Shown: positions 35,085 to 44,576, counted from the stretch's first letter. The stretch: DNA of 64,000 bases from Winogradskyella sp. UBA3174 (GCF_002364335.1 NZ_DEXW01000043.1:19290-83289); one strand, 5' to 3'. The notes: generated from the letters alone by a model not told the origin. Made by a program: numbers and translations.

Positions 35085-36808
35085 ACGCTAAGCTACATAG
35101 ATTATTACGAAGGCAAATCTCAAATGCAGGATTTGACTCTTCGGATATAGAAAAATTTAAATCTTTTTTTGAAAATGTAGATGACGCTTACAAGAGTTTT
35201 GATGAAGATGTAAAACATATTGAAATCATATTTGAAGAAAGTTCTAATGAATTATATAAAATAAATAAAGCTTTAAAGTCTAAGGTAGATAATGTAGAAA
35301 ACAAGTTAAATACTATTGTGAATACTATTGAGGGTGTTATTTTTCAGACAGATATGGCTGGTAATTTTAAATACCTTAACAAAGCTTGGGAAGAGCTAAC
35401 GGGAATGCCTGTTGAGAAAGCACTTCATAAAAATTACAGGGATTTACTATTTGGTGTAAATAATAAGGAAAAAGGGAACGTCAGTAAGTTTTTGCGAGAA
35501 AAAAAGAAAAATTACAACACTTTATTTAAGTATTATAAATCTAATGGAGAAAAAATATGGGTACAATTACGTTTAGATTTAACTTACGATGTACAGGGTA
35601 TACCTACAGGTACCGTTGGGACAATGTCTGATGTGACATTGCTTAAAGAAACAGAGATACAATTAAACCAAGCTAATAAAACTAAAGATGAGTTTTTGTC
35701 AACAATGTCTCACGAAATTAGAACACCGTTGAATGCAGTAATTGGCATGTCTGATATTTTGTTAATGGAAAAATTCTTACCAGAGCAGTTAGAAAACTTA
35801 AAAGTTTTAAAGTACTCTAGTGAGCATTTATTAGCTTTAATTAATGATTTATTGGATCTCAATAAATTTAAATCTGAAGAAATTAAAATTGCTGAAGATG
35901 ATTTTAGCCTTTCTGAATTAACTCAGAACATTCAGTTGCACTTTAAACAAATTGCATTAAAAAAAGATTTAAATTTTGAAACTGTAATGGATAGCACTGT
36001 TCCGGCAGTTCTAAGAGGTGATAGTCTCAAGCTAACGCAGGTTTTAAAGAATTTATTGAGTAATGCATTTAAGTTTACCCATGTTGGTAGTGTCACCTTT
36101 CAGGTAGAGGTTATAGAACCGAAAATAAATAGTACTAGAATTAGGTTTAGTGTAATAGATACAGGTATAGGTGTGTCTTACGATAAACAAAAAGATATAT
36201 TTAAAAGTTTTGTTCAAGCTAGTGATAAAACATCAACATTATATGGAGGTTCAGGGTTAGGATTATACATCAGTAAAGAGTTATTGAAAATTCAAAAAAG
36301 CAATTTAAAACTAGAAAGTAATGTTGGTGAAGGTTCTAAGTTTTGGTTCGATATTTCATTTAAGCATTCTAACCAAGAGTTAATTAATACACAAAGTTAT
36401 GTTTCTAATACAGAGCCAATTGATTTGAAAGTATTGGTCGCAGAGGATAATACACTTAACGCATTATTATTAGGGAAGTTATTTAAAAAATGGAATGTAG
36501 ATTATGTAATAGCTAAAAATGGAGAAGAACTGTTAGATGTTTTTTCTATGACGGATTTTAATTTAATTTTAATGGATTTACAAATGCCAATTTTAGATGG
36601 TTATGATACGACTAGAGTTATAAGAAAAATGAAAGATAGTTGTAAATCAATGATTCCTATTGTTGCCTTAACAGCTTTTTCAGAATCTGAAGTAGGTGAT
36701 AAGATTAAACGTTATAAAATGAATGGCTATTTAAGCAAACCATTTAATGTAAACGAATTACACAAATTACTTACTTTTTATAGTAAAAAGAAACAGCAAG
36801 TAATATAA
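35078..36808 (+). CDS. PAS / hybrid histidine kinase with C-terminal receiver
   Basis: This protein of 576 residues has a coiled-coil-like start (1-80), then a PAS domain with IEGVIFQTDMAGNFKYLNKA (85-190). HisKA follows, with phospho-His 212 in STMSHEIRTPLNAVIGMSD, then HATPase with VLKNLLSNAFKFTH, VIDTGIGVSYD and GGSGLGLYISKELL. The receiver near residues 450-570 has VLVAEDNTLNALLLG, the phospho-Asp in LILMDLQMPILDGYD, and LSKPFNVNEL. There are no transmembrane helices, so it senses in the cytoplasm, probably through the FIST protein encoded just upstream with a seven-base overlap. No DNA-binding output lies nearby; phosphorelay to an unlinked regulator is likely. Confidence 0.93.
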   Translation: MLDAKLHRLLRRQISNAGFDSSDIEKFKSFFENVDDAYKSFDEDVKHIEIIFEESSNELYKINKALKSKVDNVENKLNTIVNTIEGVIFQTDMAGNFKYLNKAWEELTGMPVEKALHKNYRDLLFGVNNKEKGNVSKFLREKKKNYNTLFKYYKSNGEKIWVQLRLDLTYDVQGIPTGTVGTMSDVTLLKETEIQLNQANKTKDEFLSTMSHEIRTPLNAVIGMSDILLMEKFLPEQLENLKVLKYSSEHLLALINDLLDLNKFKSEEIKIAEDDFSLSELTQNIQLHFKQIALKKDLNFETVMDSTVPAVLRGDSLKLTQVLKNLLSNAFKFTHVGSVTFQVEVIEPKINSTRIRFSVIDTGIGVSYDKQKDIFKSFVQASDKTSTLYGGSGLGLYISKELLKIQKSNLKLESNVGEGSKFWFDISFKHSNQELINTQSYVSNTEPIDLKVLVAEDNTLNALLLGKLFKKWNVDYVIAKNGEELLDVFSMTDFNLILMDLQMPILDGYDTTRVIRKMKDSCKSMIPIVALTAFSESEVGDKIKRYKMNGYLSKPFNVNELHKLLTFYSKKKQQVI

Positions 36809-36842
36809 ATAGTTTCTTCAAAGTTTTTATTATTTTCGGTGG

Positions 36843-38114
36843 ATGCAAGAAGACTTTCTTCATTATATTTGGAAACATAAAGCTTTTAACGCTATAGACC
36901 TCAAAACTACAAATGGTGAGGTTGTTATTATAAGCCAATTAGGCCAACATAATCACAGTGCAGGACCAGATTTTTTCAACGCGACATTGACTATTAATAA
37001 TCAACTATGGGCTGGTAATGTAGAAATTCATATAAAATCATCGGATTGGTATGTCCATAACCATCAAGTAGATTCTGCTTATGATAATGTTATTCTTCAT
37101 GTCGTTTGGGAACACGATACAGAAGTGTTCAGAAAGGATAATACAGAAATTCCGACATTAGAGTTAAAGCATTATGTTAACCAAGATTTACAAAATAATT
37201 ATCAAAAGTTAATTCAATCTAAGTCTTGGATTAATTGCGAAAAAGATTTTTCAGACGTTGATGATTTCTTATTAAATAATTGGTTAGAACGTTTATTTAT
37301 AGAACGTCTAGAGAAAAAAGCAAAGATTATTGATTCATTTTTGAAAAGTTCTAATAATAATTGGGAGTTTGTAATGTTTAAAATGTTACTAAAAAATTTC
37401 GGACTAAAAATTAATGGTGAATCATTCTTAAGCTTAGCGAATTCAATTGATTTTTCTGTAGTAAGAAAACTTCAAAAAGATGCTTTTGACATGGAAGCTT
37501 TGCTATTTGGTCAATCAGATTTGCTTAAAGATGATATTGAAGATAGTTATTTTATAAATTTAAAGCAGCATTATGGGTTTTTAAAGCAGAAGTTTAAGTT
37601 AAACAATCAAGGTGTATTGCCTATGCAGTTCTTTAGGTTAAGACCTCCTAATTTTCCAACAATTCGTTTATCTCAGTTTGCTAACCTCTATAAAATAGAG
37701 CATCAGTTGTTCTCTAAAATCATGAGTTTAAACAAACGAGATGAGTTTTACAATTTATTTAAAAACGGTACATCCAGTTTTTGGATGACGCATTATACAT
37801 TTTCTAAGACGTCTAAAGTGTCTAAAAAACTTTTAACAAAGTCATTTATAGATTTGTTAATCATTAACACAATTATTCCTTTAAAGTTTAGCTATGCTAA
37901 ATCATTAGGTAAATCCATTGATGAAGATTTGTTTAACCTCATTAAAGAATTAAAAATTGAAAATAATAGGGTTGTTTCTAAGTTTTTAGATCTAAAGCCT
38001 ATTGATAAATCTGCATTGAGTTCACAAGCATTATTGCAATTAAAGCACCATTATTGTGATGTAAATAAGTGCTTACAATGTGCTATAGGCAATAGTCTAA
38101 TCGTTAAAAAATAA
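36843..38114 (+). CDS. DUF2851 family protein
   Basis: This protein of 423 residues begins MQEDFLHYIWKHKAFNAIDL. GQHNHSAGPDFFNATL, GNVEIHIKSSDWYVHNH and YDNVILHVVWEHDTEVF follow, then a long helical region and the Cys/His end HHYCDVNKCLQCAIGN. These are the landmarks of DUF2851, a family nearly confined to Bacteroidota and of unknown function. The conserved N-terminal acids and histidines resemble a nuclease or hydrolase core; this is inference. It lies 34 bases after the histidine kinase gene and is followed by a PspC mini-protein. Confidence 0.88.
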   Translation: MQEDFLHYIWKHKAFNAIDLKTTNGEVVIISQLGQHNHSAGPDFFNATLTINNQLWAGNVEIHIKSSDWYVHNHQVDSAYDNVILHVVWEHDTEVFRKDNTEIPTLELKHYVNQDLQNNYQKLIQSKSWINCEKDFSDVDDFLLNNWLERLFIERLEKKAKIIDSFLKSSNNNWEFVMFKMLLKNFGLKINGESFLSLANSIDFSVVRKLQKDAFDMEALLFGQSDLLKDDIEDSYFINLKQHYGFLKQKFKLNNQGVLPMQFFRLRPPNFPTIRLSQFANLYKIEHQLFSKIMSLNKRDEFYNLFKNGTSSFWMTHYTFSKTSKVSKKLLTKSFIDLLIINTIIPLKFSYAKSLGKSIDEDLFNLIKELKIENNRVVSKFLDLKPIDKSALSSQALLQLKHHYCDVNKCLQCAIGNSLIVKK

Positions 38115-38127
38115 GTAACTTGCCATC

Positions 38128-38355
38128 ATGAATCTTTTTTACGCTTTACTACATTACTTCCAGAAGCGAGGCTATTATGTTTGTCAGCGAATTGCAGAAC
38201 GTTTTGGTATAAGAGCTAAGATTGTTAGAACCTCTTTTATGTATCTTACATTTGTAACTGTTGGCTTTGGATTTGCCTTATATTTATTTTTTGCTTTTTG
38301 GATTAGGATAAAAGATATCATTTACACCAAACGTTCATCAGTATTCGATTTATAA
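38128..38355 (+). CDS. PspC-domain mini-protein
   Basis: This protein of 75 residues is a single PspC-type unit: CQRIAERFGIRAKIVRTSFM is the usual helix, followed by YLTFVTVGFGFALYLFFAFW, a membrane span. PspC proteins act in envelope-stress responses in enterobacteria; in Bacteroidota such short forms are common and uncharacterised. It lies 13 bases after the DUF2851 gene and three bases before the K+ channel gene, so the three are probably one operon. Confidence 0.8.
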   Translation: MNLFYALLHYFQKRGYYVCQRIAERFGIRAKIVRTSFMYLTFVTVGFGFALYLFFAFWIRIKDIIYTKRSSVFDL

Positions 38356-38358
38356 CTT

Positions 38359-39381
38359 ATGGGTAACTCGTTATTAAGACTTTTTAAATCAAAAATATAT
38401 ACCGCACTCATCCTACTTTTATTTGTACTCTGTGTAGGTGTTATTGGTTATAGAACCATAGCAGGTTATGAGTGGGTAGATGCTGTTTACATGACGGTAA
38501 TAACCATAACGACTGTTGGCTTTGCAGAAGTTACTCCTTTAGATACTCAGTCTAAGATATTTACAATCTTCTTAATATTGGCTAGCGTTGTAATTGTAGG
38601 TTACGCCATAACAATTATTACAGAACACATTTTAAGTAAAAATAATTTTGAGGATATAAAACAACGAAAAATGCAAAAGAAAATTGATGCTATGTCTAAC
38701 CACATAATCATTTGTGGATATGGGCGAAACGGAAAGCAGGCAGCCAAAAAATTATTGGCATATAATAAGCCTTTTGTAATTGTAGATAGAAACAAAGAGC
38801 TTATTGATAAATTTCAAGAAGATAATTTCCCTTATGTTTTAGGTAATGCTAATGAAGATGAAACACTTTTTGAGGCTGGTATTGAGCGTGCAAGCACTTT
38901 AATTTGTGCGTTACCAAGCGATGCAGATAATCTATTTGTAGTACTATCTGCAAGGCAAATAAATAGTGGAATGTGTATTATTAGTAGAGCATCTCAAGAG
39001 ACCTCTTATGAGAAATTAAAATTAGCTGGTGCAAACAACGTTATTTTGCCAGACAGAATAGGTGGTGATCATATGGCATCTTTGGTAGTTATACCTGATT
39101 TGGTAGAGTTTATTGATAATTTAGGTATTGTTGGCGAACGTAATATTAATATAGAGGAAGTCAAAGTAGAGCAACTCTATAATTCCCGAGAGGTCAAAAC
39201 CATAAAAGATTTAGATTTAAGAAAAAAAACAGGTTGTACTGTTATCGGATTTAAGGATGATAAAGGTGAATACATTGTTAATCCTGAAGCAGATACAAGG
39301 CTTATAGCTGGTTCTAAAATTATTGTTTTAGGTAGGCCAGAGCAGATAGAACGGTTAAATTCTCATTATAACATAGAATAA
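38359..39381 (+). CDS. Two-helix K+ channel with RCK (TrkA-N/C) domains
   Basis: This protein of 340 residues has two transmembrane helices (about 13-33 and 65-88) flanking a pore loop TVITITTVGFAEVTPL near residues 45-60. A Rossmann RCK-N domain begins IIICGYGRNGKQAAKKLL near residue 115, and a TrkA-C domain lies at the end (TIKDLDLRKKTGCTVIGFKD). The selectivity filter reads TVGFAE instead of the usual TVGYGD. Such channels gate K+ flow in response to ions or nucleotides. The gene is tightly packed behind the PspC gene. Confidence 0.88.
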   Translation: MGNSLLRLFKSKIYTALILLLFVLCVGVIGYRTIAGYEWVDAVYMTVITITTVGFAEVTPLDTQSKIFTIFLILASVVIVGYAITIITEHILSKNNFEDIKQRKMQKKIDAMSNHIIICGYGRNGKQAAKKLLAYNKPFVIVDRNKELIDKFQEDNFPYVLGNANEDETLFEAGIERASTLICALPSDADNLFVVLSARQINSGMCIISRASQETSYEKLKLAGANNVILPDRIGGDHMASLVVIPDLVEFIDNLGIVGERNINIEEVKVEQLYNSREVKTIKDLDLRKKTGCTVIGFKDDKGEYIVNPEADTRLIAGSKIIVLGRPEQIERLNSHYNIE

Positions 39382-39476
39382 TTGCGATATCCATTTTAAC
39401 GCATAAGGCTTTAAAAACTCATTTTTTTTTAGCATCTTGTCGCCTTAAGATTATAAACTAACTAATAACTATTCCC

Positions 39477-41072
39477 ATGAAGAAATATCTTCTATCAACC
39501 TTTGCATTATTATTACCTTTATTAAACTTTGCTAAAGAAGCTCAAGAAGTTGGTATTGACCAAAAAATAGATGAAGCTTTTGGCAGTGCAACAGGATGGT
39601 TTGTTGAATTTATTTTTTATAAAATTGATTTTGGTGGTGGTGTAGAAATCTTTTGGGTATTATTTCCATTAATTCTAGGTGCTTTATATTTTACCTTTTA
39701 TTTTAAGTTTATAAATTTTAGAGGATTTTTCACCTCAGTAAATATTGTAAGAGGAAAATATGATGAATTAGATCATCACGAATCTTTAGTTGCTGCAGGT
39801 GACTCTACACCTGGTGGAGATAATATAGAAACAATTGCTGTAGAAGGCCATGATGGTGAAGTGTCGCATTTTCAAGCTTTAACAGCTGCGCTTTCAGCAA
39901 CAGTAGGTCTAGGGAATATAGCCGGAGTGGCGATAGCAGTATCAATTGGTGGAGCAGGAGCAACATTTTGGATGATTGTTGCGGGCTTTCTTGGTATGGC
40001 TTCTAAGTTTGTAGAATGTACACTAGGAGTAAAGTATAGAGATATTGATGAAAACGGAACTGTCTTTGGTGGTCCGATGTACTATTTAACTAAAGGATTA
40101 AAATCTAAAGGCTTAGGAGGTTTAGGAAAAGTTTTAGCAGCTGTATTTGCTGTATTTGTTATTGGTGGCTCTTTTGGAGGCGGTAATATGTTCCAAGTAA
40201 ATCAGGCAGCGCAATTATTTGAGCATATGACTGGTGGAGAAGAATCATTTATAAATGGATACCGTTGGGTATTTGGTTTGGTGATGGCAGTTCTAGTTGG
40301 TATTGTAATTATTGGAGGCATAAAGAAAATCGCGAAAGTTACAGATAAGATTGTACCATTCATGGTTGTTATATATGTTGCAGCTTCACTCTTTGTAATC
40401 ATAGCTAATTATGATATGGTCGGAGATGCTTTTGCACAAATATTCAATGGAGCTTTTAACCCAGAAGGTGTTGCAGGTGGAGCTATTGGTGTTTTAGTTC
40501 AAGGATTTAGAAGAGCAGCTTTTTCAAACGAAGCAGGTGTAGGTTCAGCATCTATAGCACACTCAGCAGTAAAAACTAAATATGCAGCTTCAGAAGGCTT
40601 AGTAGCTTTGTTGGAGCCGTTTATTGATACTGTTGTGGTTTGTACTATGACGGCTTTAGTCTTAGTCATAACAGGAAATGTAACTTCAGCTAATGCAGGT
40701 TTAAATGATGCTGATGCGATCTTACTTACTTCAGGAGCGTTTGAGTCTGTTATATCATGGTTTCCGTACGTACTTACTATTGCAGTTGTATTATTTGCAT
40801 TTAGTACTATGATTTCTTGGTCGTATTACGGTTATCAAGGTTGGGCTTATTTATTCGGAAGAACAAAAAAAATGGAGTATACATATAAAGTTTTATTTTG
40901 TTTATTTGTAATTGTAGGAGCTTCAATTAGCTTAGGTTCTGTAATAGGATTCTCAGATGCAATGATTTTTGCGATGATGGTGCCAAATATGATAGGTCTA
41001 GTAATTCTTGCACCTAATGTAAAAGTAGAATTAAAAAAATATATGGATGCTATAAAAGCGAGAAAGTCTTAA
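39477..41072 (+). CDS. Na+/alanine symporter, AGCS family
   Basis: This protein of 531 residues has many membrane spans. Family hallmarks are ALSATVGLGNIAGVAIAVSI near residue 140, FVECTLGVKYRD, GGPMYYLTKGL, GSFGGGNMFQVNQAAQL, and QGFRRAAFSNEAGVGSASIA near residue 340. It begins MKKYLLSTFALLLPLLNFAK, which looks like a cleavable signal or first helix; this extra N-terminal stretch is common in Bacteroidota members. It imports alanine or glycine with sodium. It is followed 18 bases later by a helix-hairpin-helix protein gene with no obvious link in function. Confidence 0.9.
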   Translation: MKKYLLSTFALLLPLLNFAKEAQEVGIDQKIDEAFGSATGWFVEFIFYKIDFGGGVEIFWVLFPLILGALYFTFYFKFINFRGFFTSVNIVRGKYDELDHHESLVAAGDSTPGGDNIETIAVEGHDGEVSHFQALTAALSATVGLGNIAGVAIAVSIGGAGATFWMIVAGFLGMASKFVECTLGVKYRDIDENGTVFGGPMYYLTKGLKSKGLGGLGKVLAAVFAVFVIGGSFGGGNMFQVNQAAQLFEHMTGGEESFINGYRWVFGLVMAVLVGIVIIGGIKKIAKVTDKIVPFMVVIYVAASLFVIIANYDMVGDAFAQIFNGAFNPEGVAGGAIGVLVQGFRRAAFSNEAGVGSASIAHSAVKTKYAASEGLVALLEPFIDTVVVCTMTALVLVITGNVTSANAGLNDADAILLTSGAFESVISWFPYVLTIAVVLFAFSTMISWSYYGYQGWAYLFGRTKKMEYTYKVLFCLFVIVGASISLGSVIGFSDAMIFAMMVPNMIGLVILAPNVKVELKKYMDAIKARKS

Positions 41073-41090
41073 GCATAAAAATAAAGTTAT

Positions 41091-41969
41091 ATGAAATCTC
41101 ACTTCCAGTTTACTAATAAACAACGAAGTGGGATTTTTTTATTACTGCTTATTATTGTAGCTCTGCAATGTTTTTATCTGTACGGTTTTAATTTCTCTAA
41201 AGATTTAGTTCCTAATAATGAGGATGAATTAAATATATTTAAAAAGGAATTAGATTCTTTAAGGCTAATAGAAATAGAAAATTCTAAACCAAAAATTTAT
41301 CCCTTTAATCCAAATTACATAACAGATTATAAAGGTTATACTCTAGGTATGACCAATGAAGAAATAGATAGGTTGCATAAATTTAGAGCTACTAATCAAT
41401 GGGTTAATTCTTCAAAAGACTTTCAGAAGGTTACTGAAGTTTCAGATTCACTTTTAACTAAGATTTCACCGTATTTTAAATTTCCAGAATGGGTAACAAA
41501 CCCAAAACCAAAGTCTCAAGGTTATAGTAACTCTTATTCAAGCTCCAAAACGCTAAAAACTTATGCTCAAAAAATTGATTTGAATATTGCCACAGCAATT
41601 CAATTGAAGAAAGTCTATGGAGTAGGAGAAAAACTCTCTGAGCGTATTATTGTTTATAGAAATAAATTTAAAGGAGGTTTTGTTTCAGAGGCACAGCTTA
41701 TTGATGTTTACGGTTTAACAACAGAAGTTATTGAGCGTATTAAAAATGACTTTACTGTAAAAACACCAAGAGTTATTAAAAAGTATAATTTAAACACTGC
41801 CACTCGCGACGAGTTGGTTACTATTCAGTATATAGATTACGAAATTGCTAAGAACATTATCGAAGAAAGAACACTTAGAAGTGGTTTTAAAAAGTTGAAT
41901 GATTTAACAAAAGTTGAAGATTTTCCAATCAATAAAATCGAGATAATTAAGTTATATTTGCATCTATAA
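41091..41969 (+). CDS. Helix-hairpin-helix (ComEA-like) membrane-anchored protein
   Basis: This protein of 292 residues has one N-terminal membrane helix (GIFLLLLIIVALQCFYLYGF). Helix-hairpin-helix repeats follow, e.g. DLNIATAIQLKKVYGVGEKL near residue 163 and YNLNTATRDELVTIQYIDYE near residue 233, with an earlier degenerate copy. Such proteins bind DNA at the outer side of the inner membrane in competence systems. No other competence genes are here, so DNA uptake is only a possibility. It ends 13 bases before the acyl-CoA dehydrogenase gene. Confidence 0.82.
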   Translation: MKSHFQFTNKQRSGIFLLLLIIVALQCFYLYGFNFSKDLVPNNEDELNIFKKELDSLRLIEIENSKPKIYPFNPNYITDYKGYTLGMTNEEIDRLHKFRATNQWVNSSKDFQKVTEVSDSLLTKISPYFKFPEWVTNPKPKSQGYSNSYSSSKTLKTYAQKIDLNIATAIQLKKVYGVGEKLSERIIVYRNKFKGGFVSEAQLIDVYGLTTEVIERIKNDFTVKTPRVIKKYNLNTATRDELVTIQYIDYEIAKNIIEERTLRSGFKKLNDLTKVEDFPINKIEIIKLYLHL

Positions 41970-41982
41970 CAAACTACAATAG

Positions 41983-43149
41983 ATGTCTAATTTATATTTC
42001 ACAGAAGAGCATAATTTATTTAGGGAAAGTCTAAGAGATTTTCTTCAAAAAGAGGTTGTTCCACATATTGATAAATGGGAAGAAACAGGTCATATAGAAC
42101 GTTTTATCTGGAAGAAATTCGGTGATATGGGCTACTTTGGTTTGGCAACACCAGAAGATTATGGTGGATTAGACTTAGATCTATTTTACACTGTAATTTT
42201 TCTTGAAGAAATGCAACGTATCAATTCTGGAGGCTTTGCTGCAGCTATGTGGGCACATGCTTATTTAGCAATGACGCATTTGAATAAAGAAGGAAATCAT
42301 GAGCAGAAAGAAAAATATTTAACACCAAGTGCGTTAGGTGATGCAATAGGATGTCTTTGTATTACAGAGCCTTTTGGTGGTAGTGATGTTGCAGGTATGC
42401 GAACAACGGCTGTAAAAAAAGGAGATACTTACGTCGTTAATGGTTCTAAAACATTTATAACTAATGGTGTCTACAGTGATTACTTAATTGTAGCTGCTAA
42501 GACAAGTCCAGAATTAGGAAATAAAGGGATTAGTATTTTTGTTATGGATAGAGATACACCAGGTATTTCTGCAACAAAATTAGATAAGTTAGGTTGGCGA
42601 GCTTCAGATACTGGAGAGATTGCTTTTGATAACGTAAAAATCCCAGCTTCAAATTTAATGGGAGATGAAGATCAAGGTTTTCCATACATAATGCAGCATT
42701 TTGCTTTAGAGCGTTTAATTATGGGCGTTAATGCACATGCAAGAGCTGAATATGCTTTAGAGTATGCAAAACAATACATGAGTGAACGTACAGCTTTCGG
42801 TAGAACGATAAATAAATTTCAAGCATTAAGACATACATACGCTGATTGCGAAACGCAAATGGAAATTTGTAAGCAATTTAACTACTATGTTGCTAAACGT
42901 CTAGATATGGGTGATTATGTTGTAAAAGAAGCAACAATGTCTAAATTACAATCTACTAAAATGGCTGACGATGTTATTTATCAATGCCTTCAGTTTTTAG
43001 GTGGTTATGGTTATATGGAAGAATATCCATTAGCGCGTATGGCTAGAGATAGTCGTTTAGGGCCAATAGGTGGTGGTACTTCAGAAATCTTAAAAGAGAT
43101 TATTGCCAAGATGGTAATTGATGAAAAGGATTATAAGCCTGCGACTTAG
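41983..43149 (+). CDS. Acyl-CoA dehydrogenase
   Basis: This protein of 388 residues has an N-terminal helical domain ending FAAAMWAHAYLAMTHLNKEG, then the FAD/substrate segment CLCITEPFGGSDVAGMRTTA near residue 130, FITNGVYSDYLIVAAKT, and the C-terminal QCLQFLGGYGYMEEYPLARM and GPIGGGTSEILKEIIAKMV. At the usual catalytic Glu site near the end (xEGTSE in short/medium-chain enzymes) it has GGGTSE. A Glu is present in FALERLIMGVNAHA near residue 240, the site used by long-chain and isovaleryl-CoA enzymes. Fatty-acid or branched-chain oxidation is likely. A strong terminator follows. Confidence 0.9.
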   Translation: MSNLYFTEEHNLFRESLRDFLQKEVVPHIDKWEETGHIERFIWKKFGDMGYFGLATPEDYGGLDLDLFYTVIFLEEMQRINSGGFAAAMWAHAYLAMTHLNKEGNHEQKEKYLTPSALGDAIGCLCITEPFGGSDVAGMRTTAVKKGDTYVVNGSKTFITNGVYSDYLIVAAKTSPELGNKGISIFVMDRDTPGISATKLDKLGWRASDTGEIAFDNVKIPASNLMGDEDQGFPYIMQHFALERLIMGVNAHARAEYALEYAKQYMSERTAFGRTINKFQALRHTYADCETQMEICKQFNYYVAKRLDMGDYVVKEATMSKLQSTKMADDVIYQCLQFLGGYGYMEEYPLARMARDSRLGPIGGGTSEILKEIIAKMVIDEKDYKPAT

Positions 43150-43163
43150 TATTATAAATTTTA

Positions 43164-43200
43164 AAATAAAAAATCCTGCTCAAAGCAGGATTTTTTATTT
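43164..43200. terminator. Strong bidirectional intrinsic terminator
   Basis: A perfect 16-bp stem runs from 43164-43179 to 43185-43200, with GC-rich core TCCTGC/GCAGGA, loop TCAAA, and A- and T-tracts on the two sides. It separates the acyl-CoA dehydrogenase gene from xerC. Confidence 0.9.
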
Positions 43201-43256
43201 GTAATTCTGTTTAGTCTAGGAACAAATTACTACTTTTAATAAGTTAAGCCAATTAA

Positions 43257-44147
43257 ATGAATCTAAAAGCATTTTCTGATTACTTGTTATTAGAGAAAAC
43301 ATACTCTAAACATACCGCTTTGGCATACATTAGAGATTTAGAATCATTTCAAGATTTTTTAAACAATAATCACAATTCAATAAGTATTTTTAAATCAGGT
43401 TATTCCGAAATAAGACAATGGATTGTAGGATTGGTTAATACTAAAATATCAAATAGAACCATCAATAGAAAAGTATCTTCATTAAATGCATATTATAAGT
43501 TTTTATTAAAAATAGAAGTAATAAAAGCGAATCCATTAAAACAGCATAAAGCCCTAAAAGTCAGTAAAAAAGTACAGTTACCTTTTTCTGAGGAAGAATT
43601 GAGACAAGTGCTTAACGAATCTATTGAAATATATGATTTTGAAAGTGCTAGAGATCATTTAATCATTGAGTTATTTTATGCAACAGGAATAAGGCGCATA
43701 GAGTTAGTTAATTTAAAGCTAGAAGATATTGATTTACAAAGTAAACAACTTAAAGTTTTAGGTAAGCGAAATAAAGAGCGTTACATTCCTATAATAGATG
43801 TTTTGTTAAATTCTATACTAGTATATATAAACTATCGTTCACAGTTAACGATTATTAAAGACGAGGATAGTCTGTTTTTAACAAAAATTGGTCTTAAAAT
43901 TTACGAAAAACTTGTTTACAGAATTATAAATAAGTATTTTAGTGTAGTGTCTTCAAAAATTAAATGTAGCCCTCATGTTTTAAGGCATTCGTTTGCTACA
44001 CACTTATTAAATGGAGGTGCAGATTTAAATGCAGTAAAAGAACTTCTTGGTCATACAAGTTTGGCGGCAACTCAGGTATATACGCATAACAGTATAGAAG
44101 AACTGAAAAAGGTTTACGCTAAATCTCATCCAAGAAATGAAAGTTAG
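43257..44147 (+). CDS. xerC: XerC-like tyrosine recombinase
   Basis: This protein of 296 residues has an N-terminal SAM-like core-binding domain (FSDYLLLEKTYSKHTALAYI) and a C-terminal catalytic domain. The catalytic residues are visible: Arg in YATGIRRIELVNLKLEDID, Lys in LKVLGKRNKERYIP, His and Arg in CSPHVLRHSFATHLLNGGAD, His in ELLGHTSLAATQ and Tyr in VYTHNS. It resolves chromosome dimers at dif with XerD. The size and its place beside hpf and the tRNA block are usual for flavobacterial chromosomes and argue against an integron or phage integrase. No att site is seen. Confidence 0.9.
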   Translation: MNLKAFSDYLLLEKTYSKHTALAYIRDLESFQDFLNNNHNSISIFKSGYSEIRQWIVGLVNTKISNRTINRKVSSLNAYYKFLLKIEVIKANPLKQHKALKVSKKVQLPFSEEELRQVLNESIEIYDFESARDHLIIELFYATGIRRIELVNLKLEDIDLQSKQLKVLGKRNKERYIPIIDVLLNSILVYINYRSQLTIIKDEDSLFLTKIGLKIYEKLVYRIINKYFSVVSSKIKCSPHVLRHSFATHLLNGGADLNAVKELLGHTSLAATQVYTHNSIEELKKVYAKSHPRNES

Positions 44148-44220
44148 CTTATTGTATATAATATAGAGTGGTATTTAACTGACCGGTTATTACTAATTTT
44201 TAATTTAAATTATAAAGTCT

Positions 44221-44523
44221 ATGAAAGTAAACACCCAATCCGTAAATTTTTCGGCAGATCAGAAGTTGATTGATTTTATTCAAAAGAGAATGGATAAACT
44301 CGATATGTTTTATGATAAAATAATTCAGTCAGATATTTATTTAAAGGTTGAGAACACAAGAGATAAAGAAAATAAAATTTTTGAAGCTAAAGTAAGTGTT
44401 CCAGGCGACAGCTTTGTGGTAAAGAAACAATGTAAAACCTTTGAAGAAGGTGCTGATTCTGCGATTGCATCACTAGAAAGACAAATCAAAAAAAGAAAAG
44501 AAAAATTAAGAGCACATAGCTAG
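44221..44523 (+). CDS. hpf: Ribosome hibernation-promoting factor, short HPF/RaiA type
   Basis: This protein of 100 residues begins MKVNTQSVNFSADQKLIDFI. It has the family's VENTRDKENKIFEAKVSVPG middle and a basic end, SLERQIKKRKEKLRAHS. This is the short form that binds the small ribosomal subunit in stationary phase and blocks or pairs ribosomes. It lies just upstream of the tRNA/tuf block in the same direction, so it belongs to a conserved translation neighbourhood. Confidence 0.88.
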   Translation: MKVNTQSVNFSADQKLIDFIQKRMDKLDMFYDKIIQSDIYLKVENTRDKENKIFEAKVSVPGDSFVVKKQCKTFEEGADSAIASLERQIKKRKEKLRAHS

Positions 44524-44545
44524 ATAAAATTTTTTCAAAAATGTT

Positions 44546-44574
44546 TTGAATAATTAAATAAAACACTACATTTG
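44546..44574 (+). promoter_or_regulatory. Promoter of the tRNA-tuf operon
   Basis: TTG (44546-44548), an 18-base spacer and TACATTTG (44567-44574) match the Bacteroidota -33/-7 consensus TTG-N19-TAnnTTTG closely. This is the best promoter match in the window. It sits 63 bases upstream of the first tRNA and just ahead of a hairpin at 44577. Confidence 0.75.
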
Positions 44575-44576
44575 CA

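Noticed and set aside
43257..44147. XerC-like gene as a mobile-element integrase
   Set aside because: Its length, single copy and conserved neighbours (hpf, tRNA-tuf block) fit the chromosomal dimer-resolution enzyme. No att repeats or cargo genes are visible.
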